This document shows positions 1 to 5,847 of a stretch of 5,847 nt of DNA, in pieces. The notes beneath the pieces were generated by a model. That model was not told where the DNA came from and searched no databases. It saw only the letters and a list, made by a program, of their open reading frames with translations. Each line of letters starts with the position of its first letter. Within the stretch, counting starts at the first letter, position 1. This DNA is from Synechococcus sp. HW_metabat.21 (GTDB lineage: Bacteria; Cyanobacteriota; Cyanobacteriia; PCC-6307; Cyanobiaceae). The position numbers and the translations under genes are program-made. The DNA is taken from the NCBI GenBank assembly GCA_018623875.1, contig JAAZUZ010000106.1:1-5847 (forward strand). Reading direction: 5' to 3'.

Positions 1-39
1 CAGGGCGACGGGGGGTTGGGCGGATGCGGAGGTGCTCAA
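1..39 (-). CDS. Possible 5' end of the next gene after accA, perhaps a short-chain dehydrogenase (partial)
   Basis: On the minus strand a TTG codon at 39-37 opens a frame that stays open to the window edge, reading (M)STSASAQPPVAL, 13 codons. A short disordered leader followed by a hydrophobic V-A-L is how many short-chain dehydrogenases begin, just before their TGASRGIG nucleotide-binding motif, but that motif would lie outside the window. Cyanobacterial ado-aar-accA clusters are known often to include a short-chain dehydrogenase gene, which fits. There is no ATG or GTG start in this gap that avoids an immediate stop, and no Shine-Dalgarno sequence precedes the TTG. The true start could lie beyond the edge, so both the gene and its identity are inference. 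Confidence 0.3.
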   Translation of the reverse strand, partial: MSTSASAQPPVAL

Positions 40-49
40 CGGCGCACGT

Positions 50-84
50 GGGCCCGAGGGGCCCCAAGGAAACCGAAGGAAACC
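50..84 (-). repeat. Tandem 10-base repeat and GC-rich dyad downstream of accA
   Basis: Directly after the accA stop codon lie two near-perfect copies of AAGGAAACCG (plus strand, 66-75 and 76-84, the second lacking the final G). Next to them is an inverted repeat GGGCCC-GAG-GGGCCC at 50-64. The dyad could fold in the accA transcript, but no T-run follows it on the minus strand, so it is not a canonical intrinsic terminator. It may just be low-complexity spacer. Confidence 0.4.
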
Positions 85-1074
85 TTAAGAGCTCAGGCTC
101 GCGTCCTGGGCGCCGGACTCCAGAAAGCGACCCATGCGGCGGAACTTGGCGTAGCGCTGGTCGACGAGCTGCTCTTCGCTGAGGGCCAGCAGCGGTGACA
201 GCTGCTGTAGGAGCGCGGCCTTCAGGTTCTCGGCCGCCTGGCGCGGGGCCCAGTGGTTGCCGCCAGAAGGCTCAGGAATGATTTCGTCGATGATTCCGAG
301 CTTGAGCAGATCCGGCGCAGTGATTTTCAGTGCTTCGGCGGCCACGGGCGCTTTGCCGGCATCACGCCAGAGGATTGAGGCGCAGGCCTCGGGGCTAGCC
401 ACGGTATAGACGCTGTGCTGGAACATCAGCAGCCGGTCAGCAACGCCGATGCCCAGGGCTCCGCCGGAGCCGCCTTCACCGATGACCGTCGCCAGGATCG
501 GTACCCGCAGTTTGAACATCTCCCGCAGATTCACGGCGATCGCTTCGCCCTGTCCCTGTTCTTCAGCCAGCAGACCGGCGTAGGCACCAGGGGTGTCGAT
601 GAAGCTGAGGATGGGCAGCCGGAAACGATCCGCGTGCTCCATCAGTCGCATCGCCTTGCGATAGCCCCCCGGCGAAGCCATTCCGAAATTGCGGGCGACA
701 TTTTCTTTGGTGTCCCGACCTTTCTGGTGGCCGAGCAGCACGACACCCTGGTCTCCGATGCGGCCTACGCCGCCAACGAGGGCCTGGTCGTCGCTGCCAC
801 GACGGTCCCCATGCAGTTCGATGAACTCATCGGTCAGCACCTGGATGTAATCAAGGGTGCTCGGCCTTTGGGGGTGGCGGGCGACCTGAATCTTCTGCGC
901 GGGGCTCAGGTTGCTGAAGATTTCCTCGCGACGGCGTGCCGCCAGGGTCTCGAGTTGAAGCAGCTGCTGGCTGACATCGACTTCAGAGTCTTTGGCCAGC
1001 TGCCGGATTTGGTCGATCTGCTCCTCCAGCTCCACCAGGGGCTTCTCGAAGTCGAGCAGGGGACGACGGGCCAT
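85..1074 (-). CDS. accA: Acetyl-CoA carboxylase carboxyltransferase subunit alpha
   Basis: AccA pairs with AccD to form the carboxyltransferase of bacterial-type acetyl-CoA carboxylase. It moves the carboxyl group from biotin on AccB to acetyl-CoA, giving malonyl-CoA, the committed step of fatty acid synthesis in the cytoplasm. The 329-residue product is close to the usual length (about 320). The N-terminal helical part (about 1-60) contains [15 protein letters not shown]. The crotonase-fold domain follows, with [11 protein letters not shown] (115-125), [16 protein letters not shown] (129-144), the IDTPGAYAG segment (159-167), and the glycine-rich [10 protein letters not shown] (199-208) likely forming part of the active-site oxyanion environment. 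The ATG at 1074 matches the family start and overlaps an NcoI-like CCATGG; no clear Shine-Dalgarno sequence precedes it. It lies 38 bases after aar on the same strand, so co-transcription is likely. The C-terminal tail after residue 318 is short and variable. Nothing looks broken. Confidence 0.97.
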   Translation of the reverse strand: MARRPLLDFEKPLVELEEQIDQIRQLAKDSEVDVSQQLLQLETLAARRREEIFSNLSPAQKIQVARHPQRPSTLDYIQVLTDEFIELHGDRRGSDDQALVGGVGRIGDQGVVLLGHQKGRDTKENVARNFGMASPGGYRKAMRLMEHADRFRLPILSFIDTPGAYAGLLAEEQGQGEAIAVNLREMFKLRVPILATVIGEGGSGGALGIGVADRLLMFQHSVYTVASPEACASILWRDAGKAPVAAEALKITAPDLLKLGIIDEIIPEPSGGNHWAPRQAAENLKAALLQQLSPLLALSEEQLVDQRYAKFRRMGRFLESGAQDASLSS

Positions 1075-1112
1075 GGCAGCGGGTGTAAGGGACAGGCGTT
1101 GAACCGGAGGGC

Positions 1113-2177
1113 CTAGGCAGCGGCCAGTTCAAGGTCGGGGTTGCCGGAGCTGGTGGGGGATTGGTTCAGGCCAATGGCGCGGAACCCATGCCGCAGGGAA
1201 GCCTCACCAATGAGTTCCATGTTCGCGATGGAGATGCGATTGCGTCCCCAGCTGAAGTTGGTGTGGATGCCCTCGAATTCCAGCAGCATTGCCTCGGCAA
1301 AGCAAGCAAACAACTGGCGTTTGGGGTTCTCCATCTCAACGACTTCCATCATCTGCCAGCTGATGTCCTGCCAGAACTCAACGATGCCGCCCTTGAGCAC
1401 ATGCACCCCTTCGCCGGCCACCTTGGCGTCCAGGTTCTTGGGATATCCGCCATCGATCATCAGGCAGGGTTTCCGCAGACTGCCCTGATCGATGGTCAGG
1501 GTTTGGGGAAGGCTCGCGACCCAAACCACCACATCGGCTTCAGGTAGGGCCTCTTCGAGGGTCAGGATCCGCCCGCCCCCCAGGGACTCCTGCAGGTCAG
1601 TCAGGCGTTGTTGCTGACGGGCTACCAGCAGCAGTTCGCCGACACCGGTTTTCTGCGAGAGCCAGCGGCACACGGCACTGCCAATGTCACCGGTGGCGCC
1701 CACCACGGCCACCTTGGCCTGGCTCAAATCAATGCCCAGCAGCGGTGCATTGGTTTCGACCTGTTGGCAGATCACCCAAGCGGTGTGGGTGTTTCCGGTG
1801 GTGAACCGCTCCCACTCCAGGGTGGTGTTCCGGATTTGCTGGAACTTCGAGAGGTCGTAGTTCTCGAAAATGATTGAGGTGAACCCGCCCAAGGCGGTGA
1901 CGTTGATGCCGTTCTTCTGCGCCAGTTCCATGGCGTTCTGAACCTTGCGGGTCGCCGTCTTGAAGCGACTCAGCATCTCCGGCACGAAGCAGGAGTCGAT
2001 GTAGGTCCCCTGGATGGTTGCACCGGTTTTGCTGGTGACCTCAAAGGTTTCCAGCAGCTGGGGAGGAGCCGAACACCAGGAGAGGAGGTCCGCTTCGGCC
2101 ATCTCCTCAAGCCCCAAGTCGCGGGCCTTTTCCTGGGCCTGCGCAAAGCTGCTGGAGTGACCGATCAGACCAAACAT
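1113..2177 (-). CDS. aar: Long-chain acyl-ACP reductase (alkane biosynthesis)
   Basis: AAR reduces fatty acyl-ACP (or acyl-CoA) with NADPH to a fatty aldehyde, the first step of cyanobacterial alkane synthesis. The product is 354 residues; the family is about 340. Visible landmarks are the conserved start MFGLIGH, the [10 protein letters not shown] segment (97-106), [18 protein letters not shown] (120-137), the nucleotide-binding loop [11 protein letters not shown] (158-168), [10 protein letters not shown] (241-250), and FACFAEAM (290-297). C292 in this last motif aligns with the acyl-thioester cysteine (Cys294) of the S. elongatus enzyme; the offset of two comes from a shorter EMLSRFKTA segment, a form I recall from picocyanobacteria. 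An in-frame ATG at 2210 would add 11 residues, but the family start MFGLIGH and an AGGAG at 2189-2193 favour the ATG at 2177. The tail after about residue 337 ([16 protein letters not shown]) is poorly conserved. It follows ado by 78 bases and precedes accA by 38. Confidence 0.96.
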   Translation of the reverse strand: MFGLIGHSSSFAQAQEKARDLGLEEMAEADLLSWCSAPPQLLETFEVTSKTGATIQGTYIDSCFVPEMLSRFKTATRKVQNAMELAQKNGINVTALGGFTSIIFENYDLSKFQQIRNTTLEWERFTTGNTHTAWVICQQVETNAPLLGIDLSQAKVAVVGATGDIGSAVCRWLSQKTGVGELLLVARQQQRLTDLQESLGGGRILTLEEALPEADVVVWVASLPQTLTIDQGSLRKPCLMIDGGYPKNLDAKVAGEGVHVLKGGIVEFWQDISWQMMEVVEMENPKRQLFACFAEAMLLEFEGIHTNFSWGRNRISIANMELIGEASLRHGFRAIGLNQSPTSSGNPDLELAAA

Positions 2178-2188
2178 TCCTAGGGGCT

Positions 2189-2193
2189 CTCCT
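2189..2193 (-). promoter_or_regulatory. Shine-Dalgarno sequence of aar
   Basis: Reading the minus strand, AGGAG lies 11 bases before the ATG at 2177. It is the clearest ribosome binding site in the window and supports the shorter start. Its first three bases overlap the 3' arm of the hairpin at 2191-2206. Confidence 0.55.
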
Positions 2194-2206
2194 GGTGGGA
2201 CACCGG
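2191..2206 (-). promoter_or_regulatory. Small hairpin overlapping the aar ribosome binding site
   Basis: On the mRNA sense strand the sequence reads CCGGTG-TCC-CACC-A-GG. It can form a GGTG/CACC stem with a three-base loop, extended by CC/GG across a one-base bulge. The closing GG belongs to the AGGAG of aar. The structure is seen in the sequence; an effect on translation is inference, and a stem this short could arise by chance. Confidence 0.3.
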
Positions 2207-2218
2207 CCAAGACACCTG

Positions 2219-2224
2219 ATTAAA
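2219..2224 (-). promoter_or_regulatory. Candidate -10 element of a separate aar promoter
   Basis: TTTAAT on the minus strand matches TATAAT at five of six positions and is the only AT-rich patch in the 78-base ado-aar gap. It would start a transcript roughly 35 bases before the aar ATG. No convincing -35 hexamer is spaced 17 bases upstream; CTGAAC at a 15-base spacing is weak. Separate promoters for ado and aar are known in Synechocystis PCC 6803, so the idea is reasonable but unproven here. Confidence 0.3.
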
Positions 2225-2255
2225 GGGCAGCGCCGGCTCGTTCAGGCTGGTGGCT

Positions 2256-2969
2256 TCAGCCAACCAGGGCGGCAGCCGCCATGCGGGCGATTTCTCGGGT
2301 GCTGAAACCGATCTCGGTCAGGGCTTCCTGGTAGGCGATCAGGAAGTCTTCGATCAGGTCCTCTTTGTCCATGTGCAGCACCGCTGCATCACCGGCCACC
2401 TGATCCAGCATCCGGCGGATCAGGGGCAGGTTCTCGCGGTTGGCCTCCTCAAGCTCTTCGCGGCAGTTGTCCAGGTTGGCCTTGAGCCAGACCTCGCCGT
2501 AGTTGAGGTGGGTGTACTCGTCCTTCACCACCCCTTCGGTGATCTTGCGGGCGAAGGGATCGGCAACGGGGATATAGATGTGATACGCGGAGATGGCGAA
2601 GGCTTCAATCAGCAGTGCCTGGATCAACAGGCAGGTCGGCACCTTGCCTTCGGCGAGTGCCTTCTGGAAGTTGCCATGCAGGGGAGCAAAGAACTCCTTG
2701 GCAAACGCCATGTCGGCGGTCACACCCAAGTTGTTCGCACAGGCGGTGAAGCCCTTCATGTGCTTCATCTCCATGCGAGCCAACTTGGTCAGCTCATCGG
2801 CTTGGTCGGGCAGGAGCGTGCCGATCGAGATGTAGTTGTCGTGGGCTTCCTGCTCGCCCTCGATCACGATCGCGTTGATCCGGCTGTAGGCGTCTTTGTA
2901 GTTCGCGCAGGTGAAATCGGGAAGCGAAGCGCCCGCCGTAGGCACATCAGTGGCTTCAAGGGTCGCCAT
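2256..2969 (-). CDS. ado: Aldehyde deformylating oxygenase (alkane-forming)
   Basis: ADO is a ferritin-like di-iron enzyme that uses O2 and reduced ferredoxin to convert a fatty aldehyde to an alkane or alkene one carbon shorter, plus formate. It acts directly after AAR. The 237-residue product closely resembles the structurally known Prochlorococcus MIT9313 enzyme (243 residues). The six predicted iron ligands are all present: E39 in [11 protein letters not shown]67 and H70 in MEMKH, E122 in [11 protein letters not shown], and E151 and H154 in [11 protein letters not shown]. The difference in length is at the variable N-terminus. The frame stays open upstream to 3134, but that stretch overlaps the neighbouring gene and has no ADO similarity, so the ATG at 2969 ([10 protein letters not shown]) is chosen. 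No Shine-Dalgarno sequence is seen before it. The sequence is intact, and the enzyme should be active. Confidence 0.97.
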   Translation of the reverse strand: MATLEATDVPTAGASLPDFTCANYKDAYSRINAIVIEGEQEAHDNYISIGTLLPDQADELTKLARMEMKHMKGFTACANNLGVTADMAFAKEFFAPLHGNFQKALAEGKVPTCLLIQALLIEAFAISAYHIYIPVADPFARKITEGVVKDEYTHLNYGEVWLKANLDNCREELEEANRENLPLIRRMLDQVAGDAAVLHMDKEDLIEDFLIAYQEALTEIGFSTREIARMAAAALVG

Positions 2970-2999
2970 GGCTACCGAGAACACGTTGCAATGGGGTTG

Positions 3000-3005
3000 A
3001 CTGTA
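3000..3005 (-). promoter_or_regulatory. Candidate -10 element of the ado promoter within a short dyad
   Basis: TACAGT on the minus strand matches the -10 consensus at four of six positions and would give a leader of about 20-25 bases for ado. It sits inside GGTT-N6-AACC (2995-3008), a short inverted repeat that could be an operator. No good -35 is visible at standard spacing. The call rests mainly on position in the 107-base gap upstream of ado. Confidence 0.22.
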
Positions 3006-3016
3006 ACCATCTCCAC

Positions 3017-3042
3017 AAGCCCAAGACGGGGTTTGGCAGCTT
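3017..3042 (-). other. Imperfect stem-loop between the creatininase-family gene and ado
   Basis: AAGC-CCAA at 3017-3024 can pair with TTGG at 3033-3036 and GCTT at 3039-3042, leaving a two-base bulge (CA) and an eight-base loop. On the minus strand no U-run follows, so this is not a standard intrinsic terminator for the upstream gene. On the plus strand TT follows, but no plus-strand gene ends here. It could be a processing site, a weak terminator or part of the ado control region. Confidence 0.25.
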
Positions 3043-3076
3043 TTGCGCACCTCCCGTTGTCTGTCGCTGGTGGTTC

Positions 3077-3889
3077 TCAGGCTTTCCGAGGGGGCCAATC
3101 GCTGTTGAGAAGGCCCGTAAAGAGGTTGCTCCACCCCTGCACGAGCCGCTCTTGAAGCGCTTTCCCTAAGGCTCCGCTGGCTTGGCGGGCATCGCCGATG
3201 ACGCCGCTGGTGCTGAGGTCCTGGGTCAGCCAGGCATTGGGCACGGCTCCCTCCAGGCTCCAGCCCGGGGGAGGCTGATCAGCCTGGAGTCCATCGACCG
3301 GCCGCTCCGGGCCGACCAGTTCAGGCTGAAGCTGGAGCATGAGGCTCGTCTCGGCCTGCCCCGCGTGGAGACCCTGCTGGTATTCAGGCTCAGGAATCAG
3401 GCCGCCAAGTCCTTCAGGACCACTCCACAGAAAGCAAGGGAGTACCCCCAGTGAGGGATGGGCGGCCCTGAGCTGGCGCGCGGCCACCTGGAGTAAGGCG
3501 ATCTGTCCGCCGTGGCCGTTGAAGAGCACCAAGCGCTGGAACCCGGCTGCAGCCAGCTGGCTCCCGATCGCTTCGATGCTGCCCAGGAGGTGTTCCGCCG
3601 GCAGGCTCAGGCTGCCGGGAAAGCCGAGGTGCTCCGGCGAGAAGCCCAGGCTTTGAACCGGGAGACGCCAGATCGGGGCCTGCGGCGGCAGGGCTGCGAG
3701 CACCTGATCGAGGATCTGCTCGGCAAAGAGCGCATCGGTCCCAAGGGGCAAGTGCGGCCCGTGTTGCTCAACGGCACCAAAGGGCCAGACCACGGTGCTG
3801 CCCGGGGTTTGGGCGGCGGCTTGAACCGCGGGCCAGTTCAGGTGGTCGAGGCGACGAGACCCCTGCCGGGAGTGTGCGTCTTCGCCCAT
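3077..3889 (-). CDS. Creatininase-family metal-dependent amidohydrolase, substrate unknown
   Basis: The 270-residue product has the creatininase fold signatures. These are [18 protein letters not shown] (35-52), giving candidate metal ligands E41, H43 and D52; [16 protein letters not shown] (81-96); FNGHGGQ (123-129), giving H126; and [11 protein letters not shown] (175-185), giving E180 as the likely last ligand. The family includes creatinine amidohydrolase, FAPy deformylases (ArfB type) and MftE peptidases, so the reaction here cannot be assigned; hydrolysis of a C-N amide-like bond with two bound metals is the family expectation. The residue after NGHGG is usually Asn but is Gln129 here. 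A TTG at 3907 in the same frame would add six residues; the ATG at 3889 is preferred. It lies upstream of ado on the same strand with a 107-base gap, and diverges from the S1 gene. Confidence 0.88.
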   Translation of the reverse strand: MGEDAHSRQGSRRLDHLNWPAVQAAAQTPGSTVVWPFGAVEQHGPHLPLGTDALFAEQILDQVLAALPPQAPIWRLPVQSLGFSPEHLGFPGSLSLPAEHLLGSIEAIGSQLAAAGFQRLVLFNGHGGQIALLQVAARQLRAAHPSLGVLPCFLWSGPEGLGGLIPEPEYQQGLHAGQAETSLMLQLQPELVGPERPVDGLQADQPPPGWSLEGAVPNAWLTQDLSTSGVIGDARQASGALGKALQERLVQGWSNLFTGLLNSDWPPRKA

Positions 3890-3952
3890 TGAGCCGTACT
3901 CAACCAAGAAGGGTCGTCCCTACAGTGTGGCGCTGTGCGTCTTTGCTTGGTC
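3890..3952. promoter_or_regulatory. Divergent intergenic region with candidate -10 for the S1 gene
   Basis: These 63 bases separate two divergent genes and so must carry both promoters unless these extend into the coding regions. On the plus strand TACAGT at 3921-3926 is a plausible -10 (four of six matches) and would give a leader of about 20 bases before the ATG at 3953. No clear -35 is seen, and no good -10 is obvious for the minus-strand gene. ACAG (3922-3925) and CTGT (3933-3936) form a short inverted repeat over the predicted start site. Confidence 0.35.
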
Positions 3953-5305
3953 ATGGCCGGTTCCGGCACTCCCCAGCCCTCCCAGCCCTCTGCCAAGCAG
4001 CAACCCACCTCGGCCCGTCCGGTGCCCCCGTCGCCGCAGCGTCCCGCCGCCGCGCCGCCGCCGGTTCGCAAGCCCCCCCAAGTTCTGCAGATCAATAAGA
4101 AGGAAGAGCAGCTGCGTTTAGAGCGCGAAGCCGCTGAAGCCCGTGCCGCCGCCGAAGCCGCTGCTCAGCGTGCTGCCGAGCTTGAGGACGCTGCCCGGGC
4201 GGCCCGCGGTGAGGCTCCGGTTGCCCCGCAGCGGCCCGTCGCAGCCCCCGCCAGCAAGGGCAGTGACGACGAGCTGTTCGACATGAGCGGCTTTGAGGGC
4301 TTGAGCATGGCCGACCTGCTCGGCCCCGATGACCGCAACAAGGGCCGTCGCTCAGGTGGATCCCGCATGGCGGCCCCTCAGGCGAAGCCTGCCGCTGTCC
4401 CCTCCCGCTCGGTCGACGATTTCGACTTCGATGAGGAGGCCTTCCTGGCGGCCCTCGACGAGCAGGATTTCGTGGGCACCACCGGTGAAGTGGTCACCGG
4501 CACCGTCATCGGCATGGAGAGCGACGGCGTCTACGTCGACATCGGTGGCAAGGCTCCCGGCTTCATGCCGAAGAAGGAATGCGCGCTTGGGGTGATCACC
4601 AACCTCAAGGAGCGTTTCCCCAAAGGCCTGACTGTCGAGGTGCTCGTGACCCGCGAGCAGAACGCCGATGGCATGGTCACCATCAGTGCCCGTGCCCTGG
4701 CCCTGCGTCAAAGCTGGGAGAAGGTCCGCGCCCTGGAGAAAGAAGGCAAGGTGCTGCAGGTCAAGGTCAACGGCTTTAACCGCGGCGGCATCACCTGCGA
4801 TGTCGAAGGTCTGCGTGGCTTCGTGCCCCGCTCCCAGCTTCAGGAGGGCGAAAACCATGAGGCACTCGTGGGTAAGACCCTGGGTGTGGCTTTCCTCGAG
4901 GTCAACCCCGACACCCGCAAGCTGGTGCTCTCTGAGAAGAAAGCAGCCACCGCAGCCCTCTTCCAGAACCTGGAGGTGGGTCAGTTGGTCGAGGGTCAGG
5001 TGGTGGCCATCAAGCCCTACGGCCTGTTCGTTGATTTGGGGGGCATCAGCGGCCTGTTGCACCACTCGGTGATCACCGGTGGCCAGATGCGTGATCTGCG
5101 TGAGGTCTTTGGCCAGGGCGACCGGGTCAAGGCGTTGATCACGGAGTTGGATCCCGGCCGCGGCCGCATTGCCTTGAACACGGCTCTGCTGGAAGGTCAG
5201 CCCGGCGAGTTGTTGATCGAGCGCGACAAAGTCATGGCTGAAGCCGCCGATCGCGCTAACAGGGCTCGTAACGTGCTGCGTCAGCAGGAACAAGCCGCCG
5301 GATGA
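3953..5305 (+). CDS. S1-domain RNA-binding protein, cyanobacterial ribosomal protein S1 homolog (Nbp1/Rps1b type)
   Basis: The 450-residue product carries three S1 (OB-fold) RNA-binding domains at about 176-250 (GEVVTGTVIGMESDGVYVDI), 264-333 (GKVLQVKVNGFNRGGITCDV) and 343-415 (GQLVEGQVVAIKPYGLFVDL). It probably binds mRNA on or off the ribosome and assists translation initiation; whether it is the main S1 or the second cyanobacterial homolog (often called Nbp1 or S1 homolog B) cannot be settled here, though the extension suggests the latter. The N-terminal 175 residues are unusual: Pro/Ala-rich (1-45), a charged Ala/Glu/Arg helix likely to form a coiled coil (48-86), then two acidic-aromatic segments (105-123 and 155-173). 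The ATG at 3953 is preferred; an in-frame GTG at 3935 would add six residues. No Shine-Dalgarno sequence is seen. The stop codon overlaps the next start in ATGA. Confidence 0.9.
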   Translation: MAGSGTPQPSQPSAKQQPTSARPVPPSPQRPAAAPPPVRKPPQVLQINKKEEQLRLEREAAEARAAAEAAAQRAAELEDAARAARGEAPVAPQRPVAAPASKGSDDELFDMSGFEGLSMADLLGPDDRNKGRRSGGSRMAAPQAKPAAVPSRSVDDFDFDEEAFLAALDEQDFVGTTGEVVTGTVIGMESDGVYVDIGGKAPGFMPKKECALGVITNLKERFPKGLTVEVLVTREQNADGMVTISARALALRQSWEKVRALEKEGKVLQVKVNGFNRGGITCDVEGLRGFVPRSQLQEGENHEALVGKTLGVAFLEVNPDTRKLVLSEKKAATAALFQNLEVGQLVEGQVVAIKPYGLFVDLGGISGLLHHSVITGGQMRDLREVFGQGDRVKALITELDPGRGRIALNTALLEGQPGELLIERDKVMAEAADRANRARNVLRQQEQAAG

Positions 5306-5847
5306 TTCAGGCCACCGAGCCCGCGAGTCCTGCCCGCCTGCAGGCGGATTGGGAGCTGGATTACTACTCCCGTCCGATCCTTGAAGAGGACGGAAAGAAG
5401 CGTTGGGAGCTCTTGATTTGCAGCTCCCCTTCCGGCGCTCATTCAGAGCGCTCCTTCCAGTGGGTCATGAACTGCCCCGCCTCCAGCGTGAACTCCCAGT
5501 GGCTAAAGACCGCCCTGGAGCAGGCCCTGGAGCAGGCAGATGCTGAGGGGTTTGATCCCCCACGCAAGATTCGCTGCTGGCGTTCCTCGATGCGCACGAT
5601 GGTGCAGCGGGCCGCTGAGCAGCTTGGGCTCGAGCTGATTCCCAGCCGCCGCTGCTACGCCCTGGTGGAGTGGCTCCAGGAGCGTCAGGCCACGGTCTAT
5701 CCCGAGGAAGAGGGCTACATGGCTGGCCCCCTCGCACCTCCTCCGCAGCCGATTCAGCCCGTCGCTGTTCCCCTGCCGGAGGCGGCCCGCGGCGACAGCT
5801 GGTCCTGGGCCTCCCTGCCCATCGGCGTCCTGCGTGAGGCGATGACC
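5302..5847 (+). CDS. Tab2/Atab2-family RNA-binding protein (3' truncated by window end)
   Basis: The first 182 residues are visible, and the frame is open to the edge. Family landmarks are WELDYYSRPILEEDGKKRWELLIC (17-40), KIRCWRSSMRTMVQRAAEQLGL (89-110), IPSRRCYALVEWLQERQATVYP (113-134) and SWSWASLPIGVLREAM near the edge, in the same order as in plant Atab2. Chlamydomonas Tab2 binds the psaB 5' leader and is needed for its translation, and Arabidopsis ATAB2 supports photosystem I and II synthesis; cyanobacterial members are presumed to act similarly, which is inference. The C-terminal half, where the family has a conserved Trp-Leu-Leu motif, is missing. The ATG overlaps the preceding stop (ATGA at 5302-5305), and AGGAA at 5286-5290 can serve as ribosome binding site. 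A proline-rich linker (142-160) separates the two conserved parts. Confidence 0.9.
   Translation, partial: MIQATEPASPARLQADWELDYYSRPILEEDGKKRWELLICSSPSGAHSERSFQWVMNCPASSVNSQWLKTALEQALEQADAEGFDPPRKIRCWRSSMRTMVQRAAEQLGLELIPSRRCYALVEWLQERQATVYPEEEGYMAGPLAPPPQPIQPVAVPLPEAARGDSWSWASLPIGVLREAMT

Noticed and set aside
50..64. GC-rich dyad as an intrinsic terminator for accA
   Set aside because: The stem is only six base pairs and no U-run follows on the minus strand, so it is listed as a dyad only.
536..543. GCGATCGC, the HIP1 octamer abundant in many cyanobacteria
   Set aside because: Only one perfect copy is seen in 5.8 kb of GC-rich sequence, and it lies inside accA. A single copy is not evidence of HIP1 enrichment.
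415..1116. Long open frame on the plus strand opposite accA (233 codons)
   Set aside because: It mirrors accA and arises from strong third-position GC bias. The translation has no recognisable domain, and accA is unambiguous.
2970..3134. In-frame upstream extension of ado by 55 codons
   Set aside because: It overlaps the end of the creatininase-family gene and has no similarity to ADO, and known ADO proteins begin near the ATG at 2969.
2250..3155. 301-codon open frame on the plus strand opposite ado
   Set aside because: ado on the other strand has all six iron ligands; the antisense frame reads as biased low-information sequence and has no domain.
3935..3952. GTG at 3935 as the start of the S1-domain gene
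   Set aside because: It adds MRLCLV before a normal-looking MAGSGTPQ start, has no ribosome binding site, and would fall almost on the predicted transcription start.
4352..5293. 313-codon open frame on the minus strand opposite the S1 gene
   Set aside because: The plus strand encodes three clear S1 domains. The opposite frame is an antisense shadow with no motif of its own.

Overview
The window comes from a GC-rich unicellular picocyanobacterium of the Synechococcus/Cyanobium type. The evidence is the cyanobacterial hydrocarbon cluster (acyl-ACP reductase plus aldehyde deformylating oxygenase) next to accA, a Tab2-family protein typical of oxygenic phototrophs, and a two-residue gap in the reductase (motif [12 protein letters not shown]) that I recall from Prochlorococcus and marine Synechococcus rather than from S. 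elongatus. No mobile element, tRNA, rRNA, CRISPR array or phage gene is visible. The longest stretch between genes is about 107 bases, so the region is compact chromosomal core.

Left block, minus strand, read right to left from 3889 to 1: a creatininase-family metalloamidohydrolase, then ado, aar and accA. At the left edge are a few codons that probably start a further gene, most likely the short-chain dehydrogenase often found in this cluster. Acetyl-CoA carboxylase (AccA is one subunit) makes malonyl-CoA for fatty acid synthesis. AAR reduces the resulting acyl-ACP to a fatty aldehyde, and ADO converts the aldehyde to a C(n-1) alkane or alkene (pentadecane/heptadecane class). The creatininase-like enzyme sits upstream on the same strand and has no evident biochemical link.

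Right block, plus strand, 3953 to the end: a three-domain S1 RNA-binding protein (the cyanobacterial S1 homolog B / Nbp1 type) with a long Pro/Ala-rich, partly coiled-coil and acidic N-terminal extension. Its stop codon overlaps the start codon of a Tab2/Atab2-family protein in an ATGA, and that gene runs off the right edge. Both products are predicted to act on mRNA or translation, so this looks like a small translationally coupled module.

The two blocks diverge from a 63-base region (3890-3952) that must hold both promoters. Most starts lack a clear Shine-Dalgarno sequence. The exceptions are aar, whose AGGAG partly overlaps a small hairpin, and the Tab2 gene. I see no clearly undescribed system. 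The most interesting leads are the coupled S1-Tab2 pair, the S1 N-terminal extension, and possible post-transcriptional control of aar.
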